Notes under the pieces: generated by a model
Database searches by the model: none
What the model saw: only the letters and a program-made list of their open reading frames with translations
What the model was told of the DNA's origin: nothing
Part shown: piece by piece, positions 1 through 11,330 of the stretch
How positions within the stretch are numbered: the stretch's first letter is position 1
Layout: each line of letters begins with the position of its first letter
Made by a program: the position numbers and the translations under genes
Source: Isoetes taiwanensis
Taxonomy: Eukaryota > Streptophyta > Lycopodiopsida > Isoetales > Isoetaceae
Length of the DNA: 64,000 bases
Direction: 5' to 3'
Assembly (NCBI GenBank): GCA_021234155.1
Contig: JAJEKV010000013.1
Location: 13,369,877-13,433,876, forward strand

Positions 1-1240
1 TATCAAATGAATATTACCTGAGATCACACATTTCAAAATTATAACTACATTTGACATTGATGACTCTATGAAATGTTTGTGCTGTTTATTAATTAGGCAT
101 CAAGATTGTTTATGAATGAAAAGTACAATATATTTTCTTGACAGCATTTGCCTCTTCTAGATTGCATAGCAAGAGGAATGAAAAGTTATTTTGAATAATG
201 AGTCAACATTTCCTTTAGGACACCTAACGCTTCCAAATTGCATGATTGATTGCAATGGCTGAATGCTAGAAAAGAAGAACATTTGTTCTTACCATAAAAA
301 CATGGAAACTGATTAAATTCAGTAAATTAAAAATTAGCACTGCCAATACTTATGTTCAGCCTGACATCATTTAGAATGAGCTTCAATGGCTAAATTAAGG
401 CTGAACAGAATCTAACTCAAATATGTAGCATAATAACAGGGGGTTGGTTTTGTATTTTTATACTATTTTTTCTATGGTTTTCATATGATTTCGAAAGCGT
501 ATTGCACGAGGACTACTAATTAGTATATCTAGAGTGCACATACGCCTGCATTAATTTTAGTGTTTTTGTTCAATGGTTTAGACCCATGGGCCATGTTGTA
601 TTTTTTGTCAATTAGCTTATTGAGGCTCCTTCACATGCAACCCTCGAGCCATTTAGAAATAGGGTTTGCTGTGATGGCAGAAATTCTGCAGAGGTGGAGC
701 ACTGGTACTTTTAGGCGAAGCAGAGAGTAAGCATCATCGGAACAGAAGCATGGAAATTTCAAGGTCGAATCAGTTTTGTTTGCTAGGTTTGTGAAGATCG
801 AATCGGTTCAAATGCCATGGATAAGGCCACGCATATTTCCTTTTCGAGGTCTTCATTGCCTGCAAGAGCCGCACGACCAGGGAGCAAGGTGAGGAGCACG
901 ACGAACTTCACCAAATTTGAGGATCAGTCTCTCACGAAACATGGCTCTGCTACCTTTATGCATTTCTGTTTTAAATTCACTTGTTTTCTTCTTGCCATCT
1001 ATGCAGACTGAGGCCTCGCCTCTTGTTCAGGCTTTGAAATTGAAGGAGACTAGTGAATATGAGACTGCAGATGCATCTTTTGTTTTGCTTAAGCTCATTT
1101 TTCCAGGTTGTTAAGCGCTAAGGGCGCCGCAGTGGTGTAACAGAGAAATATTTTTCGACTTTCCTCGACCATAAGATGTGCGGCTTTCTCAAAGACTGTA
1201 GATGCATCTTCTGTTCTGCTTCGCTCATTTTTCCGAGTTG
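1..1240. other. Non-coding stretch, possible short first exon
   Basis: I recognise no complete gene here. A short frame opens with ATG at 674 (starting MAEILQRW) and runs to a GTAAGC donor-like site near 727, which could be a leftover first exon, but nothing downstream supports it. Two related segments, 1068-1118 and 1198-1247 (both contain GATGCATCTT), are diverged direct copies about 130 bp apart. Several short open frames occur, but none shows a known motif. Confidence 0.3.
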
Positions 1241-1242
1241 TT

Positions 1243-1314
1243 TACCGAGATGTGAAGTTACATAACGTGCTTGTGTATTCATTTGGTATCATCTGTGCAG
1301 AGATCTTGACTACC
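1243..1314 (+). pseudogene. Collapsed protein-kinase remnant
   Basis: The frame reads YRDVKLHNVL directly followed by VYSFGIICAEIL. The first string resembles the kinase catalytic loop (HRDxKxxN). The second resembles the segment after the activation loop (DVYSFGIxxxE) in plant tyrosine-kinase-like kinases. In a working kinase about 40-60 residues including the DFG motif and activation loop separate them; here they abut, so catalysis is impossible. No other kinase subdomains are visible nearby. The call rests on two short motifs in one frame, so chance similarity cannot be excluded. Confidence 0.4.
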
Positions 1315-1319
1315 TGCAT

Positions 1320-2497
1320 TTACTTGCACATCCGTCTTTGGTTCCTCCTCCCACAAAGACCCTTAATATGTTTCAGCGGGTTGCAAAGACCAAGGGTCGC
1401 CATTCTCATTTTCATTCTCATCTTCAACTGGTGGGTTTTGTACCGCACCTTCTCCAGCAAACAGGGCATATGTAGAGGCCGGGCATGCAAACGTCCAGCC
1501 ATTGCATTGTAGGTATGGAAGGAAAGAGTAGATGATCACTGTCACTGCAGGGTTTCCCATAATCGGCAACAGAGGAAGAAGTTCATCCGGGCAGCATAGG
1601 AAGACGTTGATCAAATTATTCCTGTGGTTTTTATGTTTCACTCTGATTTAAGCTCTAACTATGTGGTTTTCATGTTCCACTCTGATTTGAGCTCTAACTA
1701 TGTTTGTCCTTCTAGTTAACTATTGCTGGCCTTAGAATTAAAGTCTACAGAGATTGCAAGCATATGAGAAGAGGTAAGTACAGATTTTGTATTTCATTAA
1801 TTTGTGCATCCAGATTTCACATTCAAAATTGTTTTTACAAATCCAGATTTGACAAACTAAGATTGTTATCTGCATCTCCTCTATTCCATTATGATATTTG
1901 TGTCAGTTTTCAGACCAAATATAAAAAATGGCGTTAAAACTACTCCATCTGCTCCATAGTCTCTCCTTTATTTTGCTTTGTTTCTTGTTATTATTTTTGG
2001 TTCACTTGACAATAGGACAAGTTCTGTACATCCTTTTGCGCTCATAGTTTTTTATGGCTTTGCTTCTATTTGTTTGCCATTCAGAAACTAGGAGATTGCA
2101 TACACATTGCTTGAATATCTCAGATGCTCCGCACTTTTCTCATATGCTCAGGTAGAGGCGCATTTTGTTTCCTCATACACAACTGTTGTGGTCATGCCAA
2201 TTTAACATTGTTTTCCAACTCGGTGGATAATAGAAGTGGAACATTGTTCACGTTAATTCAATGCCACTTAAGGGGACATTCGAAGGCAAAACTTTTTAAT
2301 TAGGATATGTAATGAGTTTAAATCCCCTAAAATTTGTTACTGAGATTGCCTCAAAGACACATATAGCTCAACGTTAAATTGTATATGCACATTTCTTGCT
2401 ACCCTTATATTTTAATAAATTCCATCTTCTTCTTGAAACTAAACCCTGATTCGGCATATCAATTCCCCAAGGTCTTTAAGGTTTTTTAAGGTTGTTA
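1320..2497. other. Non-coding stretch
   Basis: AT-rich sequence with short frames on both strands and no recognised domain. I see no clear repeat or transposon terminus before the MITE that begins at about 2498. Confidence 0.3.
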
Positions 2498-2999
2498 GGG
2501 CCCGAAGGGCCCAAAATTTTTTTTAATATAACAACCAACACACAATTACTATTAGCATTAATTAACGTAAACCATTGCATTCAACACATTTAAATTAAAT
2601 CCCTCTTAAAACCCCCTTTGGTTTGGGTGCATATTCACACGGGGGGTTACTCCGGGCATCGAGAGCTGTCAGATGGGCATATTTGCCCTTTATTCCTTGA
2701 TCTGGACCGTACATAACGATCCTCGTTTGTGGGGTATGCCTGTACAAGTTTTTGCATGTTGTATATCAAGGTTTGCAAAATACTATAAGATTTGAGGGAA
2801 TATACTTAATGGTGTTAATTTTGTACATGTATTATTAGTTTTTAGGGGCTCTCGCTGCCCGGAGTAACCCCCCGTGTGAATATGCACCCAAACCAAAGGG
2901 GGTTTTAAGGGGGATTTAATTTAAATGTGTTGAATGCAATGGTTTACGTTAATTAATGCTAATAGTAATTGTGTGTTGGTTGTTATATTAAAAAAAATT
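2498..2999. mobile_element. Foldback MITE with about 145-bp inverted arms, copy 1
   Basis: The left arm (about 2523-2667) and the right arm (about 2849-2992) are near-perfect reverse complements. For example, CATATTCACACGGGG on the left pairs with CCCCGTGTGAATATG on the right. The outer left end carries GGGCCCGAAGGGCCC (2498-2512), itself a small hairpin, followed by an A/T run. The matching hairpin is missing on the right, so that end is truncated. A related copy at 45400-45874 keeps the hairpin on the opposite side. There is no coding capacity, so it is non-autonomous. I could not fix a target-site duplication or superfamily. Confidence 0.85.
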
Positions 3000-4500
3000 C
3001 ATAACCAACCAAGAATCAGCTACCAGCTTTCAACTCCACCAAGGAGGACTATAATCATCAACACTTCATATCTACCCGAAATCAACTTGACATAATAAAT
3101 AGATTTTGGCAAATAAATAACCTTTATTATGCACATTGGCCATTATGTCAAGTCATTGCAACATAGGCAAAGCTAGGTTATATTATTTATAATCAGTTTA
3201 ATAGACTTGTTAGTGTGGCAAATTTAAATATTTCTTAGAGAAAGAAATGCATAGACAAATAAAAGGTTATAAAACAAAATATTTGTTGGGCAAAAAGGAA
3301 GGAAGGAAGGAAGTATATTTGTTGGGCAAAAAGTAGGCACCTTGGAATCTCATGGCCATCTCTGTCAAGGAATGCTTAGACAATACAGTCTGTGTTTTCT
3401 GCATAATGAGTGAACAAAATACTATGGGAACATTGGTGCAAATTTAAAACAGCAGATGCAAATGTCGTACTATTTGTAAGCACTGTAACAGACATGTTTT
3501 ATTCTTAAGCACTTTAATGGACTCATTAGCTGGCAAAGCTACATACTTCATCAACAGTGAAGTGGCATAAGAAGTCATAAAACAAAATATTTGATGGGCA
3601 AAAAAGCAAGTAGTACCTTGGAATCCCAGCCACCCCAGATCTGCCATTCGAAATAGGGTACTAAGGAGGGTTGAAAGAGGCACCACAGGTCTGCCACTCA
3701 GATGTAGAACTGCAAGTATAGTTGTTACCTTTGTAGTTGCTGAAATTATAACATCCCAGTAGAACAAATATTCATTATGTATAGGATTCCACAGAACAAT
3801 TAAGATCAGATGCAAATGCACATTTCAATAAAGAGTAAATAAGATAATGTTCATTTAGCAATGCAGATATAATATGCTAAAAGCATGATAGCTTGATAAA
3901 ACAATAGATTGTTTACAAACCAAGCTTTTGCCCCTGCGATGCAAATTTACAGAAACAAAGCCTAGATCACGAATATAAAACATCATCAAAGATTGTATCC
4001 TAATGGCTACCTTAAATAAAGGTTTGACGAATCAATCCTGCTAATGTACCACATCCCAGTGTCAAGTATTATTGACTAGATATGCCTATTAAGATAAGGT
4101 GGCAGATAAGTAGCTCACCTTATAGCATGCGAGGTCCACTTCACAGGGGCAAAGAATTTGTCATTATGATAATGCAAAAACAATAGATGGCAGCGTTTGA
4201 GGTCCACTTCCTAAGGGCAAATAATTTACAAAAGCAAAAGGTTTAATTCAACCACCACCTGATAGTGATGTTACAATTCAAAACCTGGCTCCATAGATCC
4301 AAAGGAAATACAATTTTGTCATGTAAGAACCTACAATATTATTATATTCAACAATCAGTAGATAGGATTATGACAAACACTGACACATACCAAAGATGGC
4401 TGAGTTTTTTTCCATGTCTGCGTATGAAGTGGCATCTCTGTATTAGTTCAAGAATCAAGATTTGCTAAACCTGAACAGTAAGGCCGAAAAGGCTGAACAG
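3000..4500. other. Non-coding stretch with dispersed short repeats
   Basis: The string ATTTGTTGGGCAAAAAG recurs near 3282 and 3317, with a variant (ATTTGATGGGC) near 3589. Each of the last two is followed by a CCTTGGAATC segment. On the minus strand these look like exon ends followed by GT. A minus-strand frame (3821-3444) crosses one of them, but I recognise no protein family. A GGAA microsatellite lies at about 3296-3312. Confidence 0.35.
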
Positions 4501-4634
4501 TGGATTTGTCAGCCCTTATAAGGATAATGGAACAAAAATAAGCTCCCTATGTGATGCATAGGATGCGTGGATTTGTCAGCCCTTATAAGGATAATGGAAC
4601 AAAAATATGCTCCCTATGTGATGCATAGGATGCT
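4501..4634. repeat. Two-copy 67-bp tandem repeat
   Basis: The unit starting TGGATTTGTCAGCCCTTATA occurs at 4501-4567 and again at 4568-4634. I see essentially one difference (AATAAGCTCC versus AATATGCTCC). The near identity indicates a recent local duplication. No coding function is visible. Confidence 0.9.
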
Positions 4635-5204
4635 GGCAAATTTGTTGCAATTACAAATGGAAACAAAGAGTGATACAACTTTATTGAAGATGACTTTCAT
4701 CTATACCTGCACATCTGCCTCAAAGTGCACATAATGCTTATATGTAGACATGCCCAGGAATTAAATTGGAAATGGAGAGGACACTATGGAGTTTTTAGTT
4801 TCCTGTCTTTATAGAAATATAAACTTTACAAAGATATAATGCTTGAAATGATAATAGAATGATGATAAATACCTGCATATCTACCTCAAAGTGAAATCCG
4901 AGAATCATTTGCTTGTATTCCTTTCATTCCCACCAATGTGGGCCCGGATAATCAGAAAAATAAAATAAGTATGAAGAGCTCGATCATTCGTTTGCAACTC
5001 AACGTCCATATTGATCTGTTTTCCTACAAACTTGTCAAAGGAAGTCATCCTCTGATGTGTAAATAGTAAGTGGGAAATTGAACTGCCAAATTATAGAGCA
5101 CCATGTGAACCATGTGCTTTAATGCAAGCACAAAACTTCCTATAAGAGTACACTGAAATAGGGCTAAGATCTGATGCACAAAACTTGAAGCTATATGGCA
5201 CAAA
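4635..5204. other. Non-coding stretch with a diverged direct repeat
   Basis: ACCTGCACATCTGCCTCAAA (from about 4705) and ACCTGCATATCTACCTCAAA (from about 4871) are diverged copies. On the minus strand each reads like an exon end followed by a GT donor. No product is recognised. Confidence 0.35.
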
Positions 5205-5576
5205 TTATTTCTGAGTGGGCTTAGCTTGGAGCAAAACTCTCTGTTTGGGTATGACAGTCATGGAGCAATCAGGCAGTTTAAGGCTGGAATGAAAATCAGC
5301 GGAGCGATGGATGGATAAATGGTTGGGTTGAGGGGGCAAATTCCAGTCAGAGGAACGTATCTGAGAAATGGGGATGAAATCGAGAGGCTTGGGCTGAGAG
5401 AAGAGGCTTGGGCTGGTATGAATCCAGTTCTTGCTGGTCTGTTTAATGAGCCACTCGACGGCCTTGCTGGGCTGGTCGTAACCCAGTCGATCCAAAACGT
5501 CGTAGAACTGGATTGCGGTGGAGATCGAGAGCCGGACGCGCCTGTCCCGAGCATCACACAACAACGCGGCCTCCAT
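5205..5576 (-). pseudogene. Truncated TCP-family transcription factor
   Basis: This 123-codon frame carries the distal part of a TCP domain at residues 10-44: [17 protein letters not shown] followed by [18 protein letters not shown] proteins are plant nuclear transcription factors that bind DNA through a basic region followed by a helix-loop-helix. Here the helix-loop-helix is well preserved. The N-terminal half of the basic region (usually K-D-R-H-S-K-V) is absent, and an in-frame TGA lies just upstream of the first ATG. The rest has a Pro/Ser-rich tail with no further motif. At 123 residues it is shorter than most TCP proteins. It is either a pseudogene left after a 5' breakpoint or a very reduced gene; the first is more likely. 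Confidence 0.75.
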
Positions 5577-5928
5577 GCCCTGGCATCAATACGAAAGAAA
5601 TGGATAAGCATCAATACGAAAGAAATGAATAAGAACAAAAAAAAATAATAATAATCCTAAAACCAGGTTATCCACAGCTTCAGAAGATGCATACTTGCAC
5701 CCGGAGCACAAATTCTAAAGCTACCAGAACATGCAAATTCTGGCTTTCAGGGTTCTTGGGAAAATTCGTGGCCTGTTCTTCTGCTTTCGGCAATGGTTAA
5801 CTTTTTGAAATCTGATCTGCCAGCTAAAATCTATGCCATATGCAATTTGCAATCGTGGAGCAAGGGCGGATGAGACTGCCCACGAACCCAAAAGTTCCTT
5901 GGAAATAATACCACGAAAACTTGTCCCG
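5577..5928. other. Non-coding flank of the LINE insertion
   Basis: No gene is recognised. A short direct duplication (GCATCAATACGAAAGAAATG) occurs at about 5583 and 5608. The sequence ACTTGTCC also appears twice just before the LINE, at about 5918 and 5932. Confidence 0.4.
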
Positions 5929-5945
5929 AAAACTTGTCCAGATTG

Positions 5946-6292
5946 GCTATCAACTCACCTGGCCTACTATTAGCAATTGGCTATCAACTCAAACTTGTGA
6001 AACATGGATCATGGCAGGTGATTTCAACAATACTCCTACCTGGGATATGAAAATTGGCAGGGATTTAAATATGTCTACTGATGAGAGAACTCAATGGGAC
6101 CTCTTGCTTGACAGGCATTTCTTACAGCATGTTCCTTCCTCCACATCAGCATATACTTGGTCAAACAAACAAGATGGGAACAATAGGGTGTACTGTGCAC
6201 TCGACAGATACTACATCAACAATATTCAACATGAATTTTGGGATAACTGCTTTGTTCATAGTCCGTCTCTGACCATCAGCCTCAGTTTTTAA
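5946..6292 (+). pseudogene. L1 endonuclease domain fragment
   Basis: The frame contains AGDFNNTP and, later, ALDRYYIN. These match the GDFN and DR(I/Y)F-type motifs of AP-like endonucleases in plant L1 elements, the enzymes that nick the target for reverse transcription. The domain's N-terminal half is missing because of 5' truncation. The frame ends at a stop shortly before the reverse-transcriptase part, so the ORF2 frame is broken. Confidence 0.8.
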
Positions 6293-6303
6293 TCACCAAG
6301 CAT

Positions 6304-7194
6304 ATGCTATCTATAAAGAGACATGGAAATACTCCCTTCAAGCTAAACTGCTCCCTTCTTGACTCTGAGTCTTTCTGTAATGAATTTACAGCCTTTTATA
6401 ATTCTCTTCCTAGAGTTAGATCTACAAATTCTATGAGATCCTTCTATTCTAACCTTAAGGAATCCAAGTCCTGGATTAAGAAATGGTCAAAACACCTTTA
6501 TGACAGCAAGCTTGCAGAAAAAAGAGCTTATTTACAAGAAATGAAAGAAGTTAGATTGAAACTTCAAGATGACCCCCTAAACATTGACCTTCATTGGCAA
6601 GAGGGGAACCTTGAAATGACCATTAAGACCATTGAAGAATTGGAAGCCAAAGGCTCTTCAATCAGATGTAAGCTTAAGTATCTCTCGAAAATGGACCATG
6701 GGAACTCAAAATTTTTCTACAGGGTGGCCAAATCCAGACTTTTGAAAAGTCAACTTTCTTCAATTATAGATGAGGATGATAATACCTTGGATGACAAAAA
6801 AGAGATATCTAATTATTTTTGCTCCAAATATGCCAATATCTTCTCTCAACCTACTGACACCCCTATTCAAACTGCTGAAGCCAATTCCTTTTCTGACATG
6901 ATTAATAATAATGGTCTTCACAGTGACAATGTTATGTATCATGCTCTAGAGGCCACCCCCTCTGTTGAGGAAATTTTTTCAACTCTCAAAAGTCTGGCCA
7001 AAGGGAAAAGCCCTGGCCCTGATGGCTTACCACCCGAATTTTATATCAAATTCTGGGACATTATTAAAAATGACCTTATGTATATGATCAAAGGTTTCTG
7101 GAACTCGAATCACTTGCACCCTGCTCTTTCTGCTGGTCTCATTACTTTAATTCCAAAGGTTGACAATCCTCAATCTGGACTTCAATTACCATAA
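6304..7194 (+). pseudogene. L1 reverse transcriptase, N-terminal part
   Basis: The 296-residue frame includes the linker before the reverse transcriptase and the hallmark KGKSPGPDGLPPEFY, then LITLIPKVDNPQS. In an intact element the next residues would lead into the palm with the FADD/YADD catalytic motif. Here the sequence jumps to a much later part of ORF2 (GGLGCKNL, from about 7207). Several hundred codons, including the catalytic aspartates, are therefore deleted. Confidence 0.88.
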
Positions 7195-7208
7195 GCAAAA
7201 TTCAAGGT

Positions 7209-8436
7209 GGTCTTGGATGCAAAAATCTAATTCTGCAAAGCTATGCTCTGGCAGGTAAATATATCTGGAAATCTTTGTTCATGAACAGTAATCCAGCATC
7301 CATTTTTATCAATTACTGGCTTTCCTGCAACCAACCCAAAAGGCATGCTTCCATCACTCATAATTTGCCCTCTTCAGCTTTCACAATTTTGCAACCTGCC
7401 CCATATATTTCTCCTCTCATGAGAAACATGATTGTTGCTTGGAATAAGGTTCATTTGACTTTTGAACATTCTAGCCTGGAGAAAAGTCACCCCAACACAA
7501 GCATTTTTTGGAACTCTAATCTTTCAAGAGATAGCTCTACTCCTCTAGCTATCAGACACAATAAGCTCTACAAGAAATGGAAAGATTATAATATTCTTAC
7601 TTTTGGTGATCTCTGGGATCAAACTAGATGGATTTCCTGGACTAATTTGAAGCACAAGATCGGAGGTAGTTCTTCTGATAAGATTCTCTTTAAATATATA
7701 ATGCAGAAGGTCAGTACTGTCAATCCTATTGATAATCCCATTATTAATGATTGGACTCTTCTTGGGAAACCAAATTATAGTGTCTCAAAGATCTACAATT
7801 GCTTAAATAAGTCTCGTATGCCTTCAAAAGCAAAATTATACTGGGGCTTCTCCGATGACACTGAAACTAGGCTTTTCAAAAACATTTGGCACTCTTATCT
7901 GCCCCCAAAAATCTCATACTTTGTTTGGCTTATTGCAAACAAAAGCGTGCCTAATTTGGAAATGATCTCTAGGCATTCAAACCAAATTACTCATCCTATA
8001 AACTCAAACTGCCCCCTTGGTTGTGGTAATGTGGAAACACTTGAGCACATCTTTGGGTGTGTCAACCTTACTTCATTCTGGTTATGGTTTGAAAATACTT
8101 TCAACATTCAATGCCCTGCTACCTTGCTGGATTTTATGATGAATGATGATGCTTTTATAAACTCCTTATGTTTTATTGCTTTATGGAATGTATGGAAGCA
8201 TAGACAGATGTCATTATGGAGGTAAAAATATGTCTATATATTGGATAAAAACACAAGTTATTTATGACATTGAAATGGCTGCAACTAGTCAGATGCATGT
8301 AGATAAAGATTATGTGGATAATAAATGGCATAACATTGGTAACTTCATAGGCTCTCATCATCTGTTTAAATTAAATTGTAATGCTACTCTTACTGACATT
8401 GAATGTCTTTCTGCTAGATTACATGATGAGCCTTAG
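7209..8436 (+). pseudogene. L1 ORF2 C-terminal region with zf-RVT
   Basis: After the internal deletion the sequence resumes with GGLGCKNLILQSYALAGKYI, typical of the region following the reverse transcriptase in plant L1s. It continues to a zinc-binding segment (CPLGCGNVETLEHIFGC at about 8009-8060). The frame stops at 8225, but the neighbouring frame (8176-8436) continues plausibly, so there is a frameshift near 8215. The family role of this domain is nucleic-acid binding by ORF2p. Confidence 0.85.
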
Positions 8437-8803
8437 CAGAGATTTTAGTACATCTGTTGAGCCAGCTGAATATAGACTTTTCCCAGTACAGAGATTAGTT
8501 CATGACATCCAGTACACAGATGATGGCTTATGGACAGGCCTAGTCAGGGGCATTACAGACATTGATATACCTGATATCCCAGATCATGAAATTGATTGGG
8601 CAATAGAATTTTGCAGAGGCACCTACCTAATGGTACAATTGTGGTGGTTTCTGGAAAGCAACAGCAGAAGGATGGCAGACCAACAATTTGAGTACTACAG
8701 AGAATGCTACTACCATCACAGATGCTTGACAGATGCATATGGCACCCTTATCATCCTGATGTCTTCAACCAATGCTGACAGATTGATTCAAGAGCTAAAC
8801 TAG
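8381..8803 (+). other. Unrecognised 3' open frame inside the LINE
   Basis: A 140-codon frame overlaps the end of the ORF2 remnant and lies within the LINE's 3' portion. It contains acidic and aromatic-rich stretches (for example DIDIPDIPDHEIDW) and a run HYRECYYHH-like in composition, but no domain I know. It may be a 3' extension of ORF2 or just an open stretch of the 3' UTR. Confidence 0.3.
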
Positions 8804-9325
8804 GGAAATGGAAACACTCTTATTTTGCAACCAAACTTCCAGACCAACCTCGACTACCTTCACTCATATCATTTCCAACCAATTACCTCTTCAATTCTCA
8901 ACCTCTGAATTGTACTCTCATCACCTTGTCCTTATGACCCCACCTACATCTACATATCTTTCACTCTGGATCTTAAACCAAAATCTTTTGCAAGAGCATT
9001 ACTTGGGATCTACAGGTTTTTGTCTTCAGAATGCTGCCTACATCTACTTGAGAGTTGTTCAATTTTCAATCTCCTTTTGGTTCAACTCAGTTGCCGCACT
9101 ACAGGTTCCATGCCTTTCACAAAACAGTTTGCTACCTTATAACTACAAACTTTTTTGCTATGGATATAGCATAACATTTATTTATGTTAATTTTGCTTGC
9201 ATGTTTAATTTTGAGTAGCCAACTCTATGGCTCACTCACATTACTGTACCTTTTTCTATAATTAATGAAAAAAACCCCATTCTCTCTCAAAAAAAAAAAA
9301 AAAAAAAAAAAAACTTGTCCAGATT

Positions 9326-10440
9326 TTTGAAAGGACGGAAATATTTTCCGGCCACCGAAAACCTTAAAATCTTAGGAAATCGGTTAAAAAAAATTCCAAA
9401 AATATTTTTCACCATACCGGAAAATCCCAAATTAACAAGATTGATAATTGATAATGGATGTATAGAATCATATTAAGAATAATAATGAAGGTATAGACAC
9501 ATCGACATGTGATCGAGTGTTTGTAAAACACTAAGGCTACAAAATAAAGCACACCACTAGTTGTAGCTTCCTATACCCATGTTAAATCAATACAAATGCT
9601 TGAGAGCATTTGATGTACAAAACATTTGTGATGAAATCACGAGGAAGAGGGACATCAATAAATTCAATGAATGGTCATCTGTCACTGCAAATTCAAGAGC
9701 AAGTAAATATGCCAAGAACCTCAAAACAGAGAGGAAGTTGATTACCTTAGAGGAAAGGGAACATGATTGCACATGGTTTTGCAAACCCTAGGTGCTTTTT
9801 GATGCTCGAGAAAAGGTAAGCCTCTCATGTAAAAAGACATGTATGGCCGCAAAAGAAAGCAAGCCAACTGCCTTATACAGTATTAAGTAAAAGAGGGGCT
9901 CAACATGCATGCTAAGCCTCTCATGTGAAAAGACCTATTAGAAATACACCACGTGCTCTATAAAAACTAATGGCATAACCTCATACAAATACAACAACAC
10001 AATTATATGCAAACCTTAGCAAACTGGCTGTATATTTATATCTTTGCGCAACGAACCATTTTTTGTGATATTCATTATTGAAAGTGTTGTTTAACTTGAT
10101 ATTGGATGCATTTTTATAAGTCTTCTATTCTCTATCATCAAGTATACAATATCTCACCAAATCATTTTTGTGACAACAAGTTAGGGCGCAACATTGTTAC
10201 GCCCATAGTTGTCAATTCATGGAGTCACACTAGTGGCTATGAGTGCTTAGAAACATGTAAAATCTCGTAATCTTTGATCCCATGGTTTTCATCTAAGTAG
10301 GTCCTACTTATAGTATGGAAACTATTGTCATGGCCTCCAAATTATCTACCTTAACAGGTTATATTGGTCTATTTATAATGCTTCACATGTAAATCTACAT
10401 GATGCATCATTTATACTACTTAGATTATGCGACTCATCTT
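9326..10440. other. Non-coding stretch with a dispersed repeat
   Basis: About 9333-9440 (TTTTCCGGCCACCGAAAACC, then a TCTTAGGAAA segment and a CATACCGGAAAATCC segment) resembles 58345-58480 (TCTTAGGAAAATC, then CATACCGAAAAATCC). It therefore belongs to a dispersed repeat family. The rest is AT-rich with no recognised gene. Confidence 0.4.
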
Positions 10441-11330
10441 TAAGATTTTCATCTCGCTCTCTCTCTGGCACAGTTAGTTTCCCTGTGCAAGACAGACAAA
10501 CATAATAGGTATCTGTGGATGCACGTGCAGAATTGCAGTGGTAGCCCTCTCTTTGTGGCGGCCTGCTACTTCCCACATGCCGAGAGAAACTTCTATCACA
10601 ACCATCCGGGTGTGGCTAGGTTGGAGCCCTATGTCAATCTATACGATGACATACAGCAGCACAAGCAGGAGGGTAGTGTCATGCTCGTTAAAGACTTCAA
10701 TGCTCGCACTGGCACTAAACAATCGATGAGATTTGACCCTCTGACAGATGATGGGTTGCAACTGAGCCCTTCAGAAGGAGCTTGGCCACGGACATCAGTT
10801 GACATTCAGGTCTCACGCTATGGGAGGCAGCAGGTACATTGAGGCCCATCAACAGGAAATGTTCTTCCTCCTGGAACGTCATCCTAGGATCTTCTAGCGA
10901 AGAGTGCTCAGGAGGCCAGTACTGCCCACAGGAAACATCACTCCAGACCAGTGGGGGCAATACCTACAGCAGCTCTACAACCTGAGGGTGTGAAGGGCGG
11001 CATTACCCCCCCCAGTAGGGCCCAGTACTGGAAATCACAGAGGCGGAGGTAGCGCAGGGGTAGCAACATCTAGCCAATGGAAAAATACTAGACCTTGATG
11101 GCGTGCATGCGGAGTTACTCAAGTCCGAAGGACCATCCATGGCACCGGTACTAACCGACATGTTCAACAAGACATTGCGGGAAGGTTTTTCCCCACAATG
11201 GGCCACTAGCAGGGTTGTCCCAATCTACAAGGCAGAAGACCCGCACTGTCCGACCAATTATCAGACCATCGTGATCAGCTCAGTGTTTGCAAAGCTCCTC
11301 ATCGGGATCCTCGAGCAGTAGTTGACAGGA
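10440..11330 (+). mobile_element. Degenerate fragment of the GC-rich LINE family
   Basis: This region is related to the longer element at about 13.7-17.8 kb. The endonuclease part (10519-10842) includes AACYFPHAERNFYH and VKDFNARTGT, parallel to AACYFPHAESNFYH and LGDFNARTGA in the other copy. The reverse-transcriptase part (11103-11321) includes FNKTLREGFSPQWATSRVVP and PIYKAEDPHCPTNYQTI. The piece between them is shortened and the element breaks off near 11330 before the catalytic YADD. No tail or target-site duplication is seen. Confidence 0.85.

Larger units (their letters stand above)
5929..9325 (+). mobile_element. 5'-truncated L1-type LINE with 16-bp TSD
   Basis: The sequence AAAACTTGTCCAGATT occurs at 5929-5944 and again at 9310-9325, immediately after a poly(A) run (about 9289-9309). 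This is the classic target-site duplication of target-primed reverse transcription. Between the two lie remains of a plant L1 ORF2 in order: part of an endonuclease domain, the N-terminal part of reverse transcriptase, and a C-terminal zinc-knuckle (zf-RVT) region. The 5' end is truncated inside the endonuclease, and the catalytic core of the reverse transcriptase is deleted. The element is therefore dead, but the intact TSD suggests modest age. Confidence 0.93.

Noticed and set aside
2498-2999. CRISPR-like or palindromic array
   Set aside because: The structure is a single long inverted repeat with a spacer in plant nuclear DNA, i.e. a MITE, with no repeat-spacer periodicity.
3444-3821. Minus-strand 125-codon frame as a gene
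   Set aside because: It has hydrophobic runs and a splice-like end but no recognised family; mentioned only in the stretch description.
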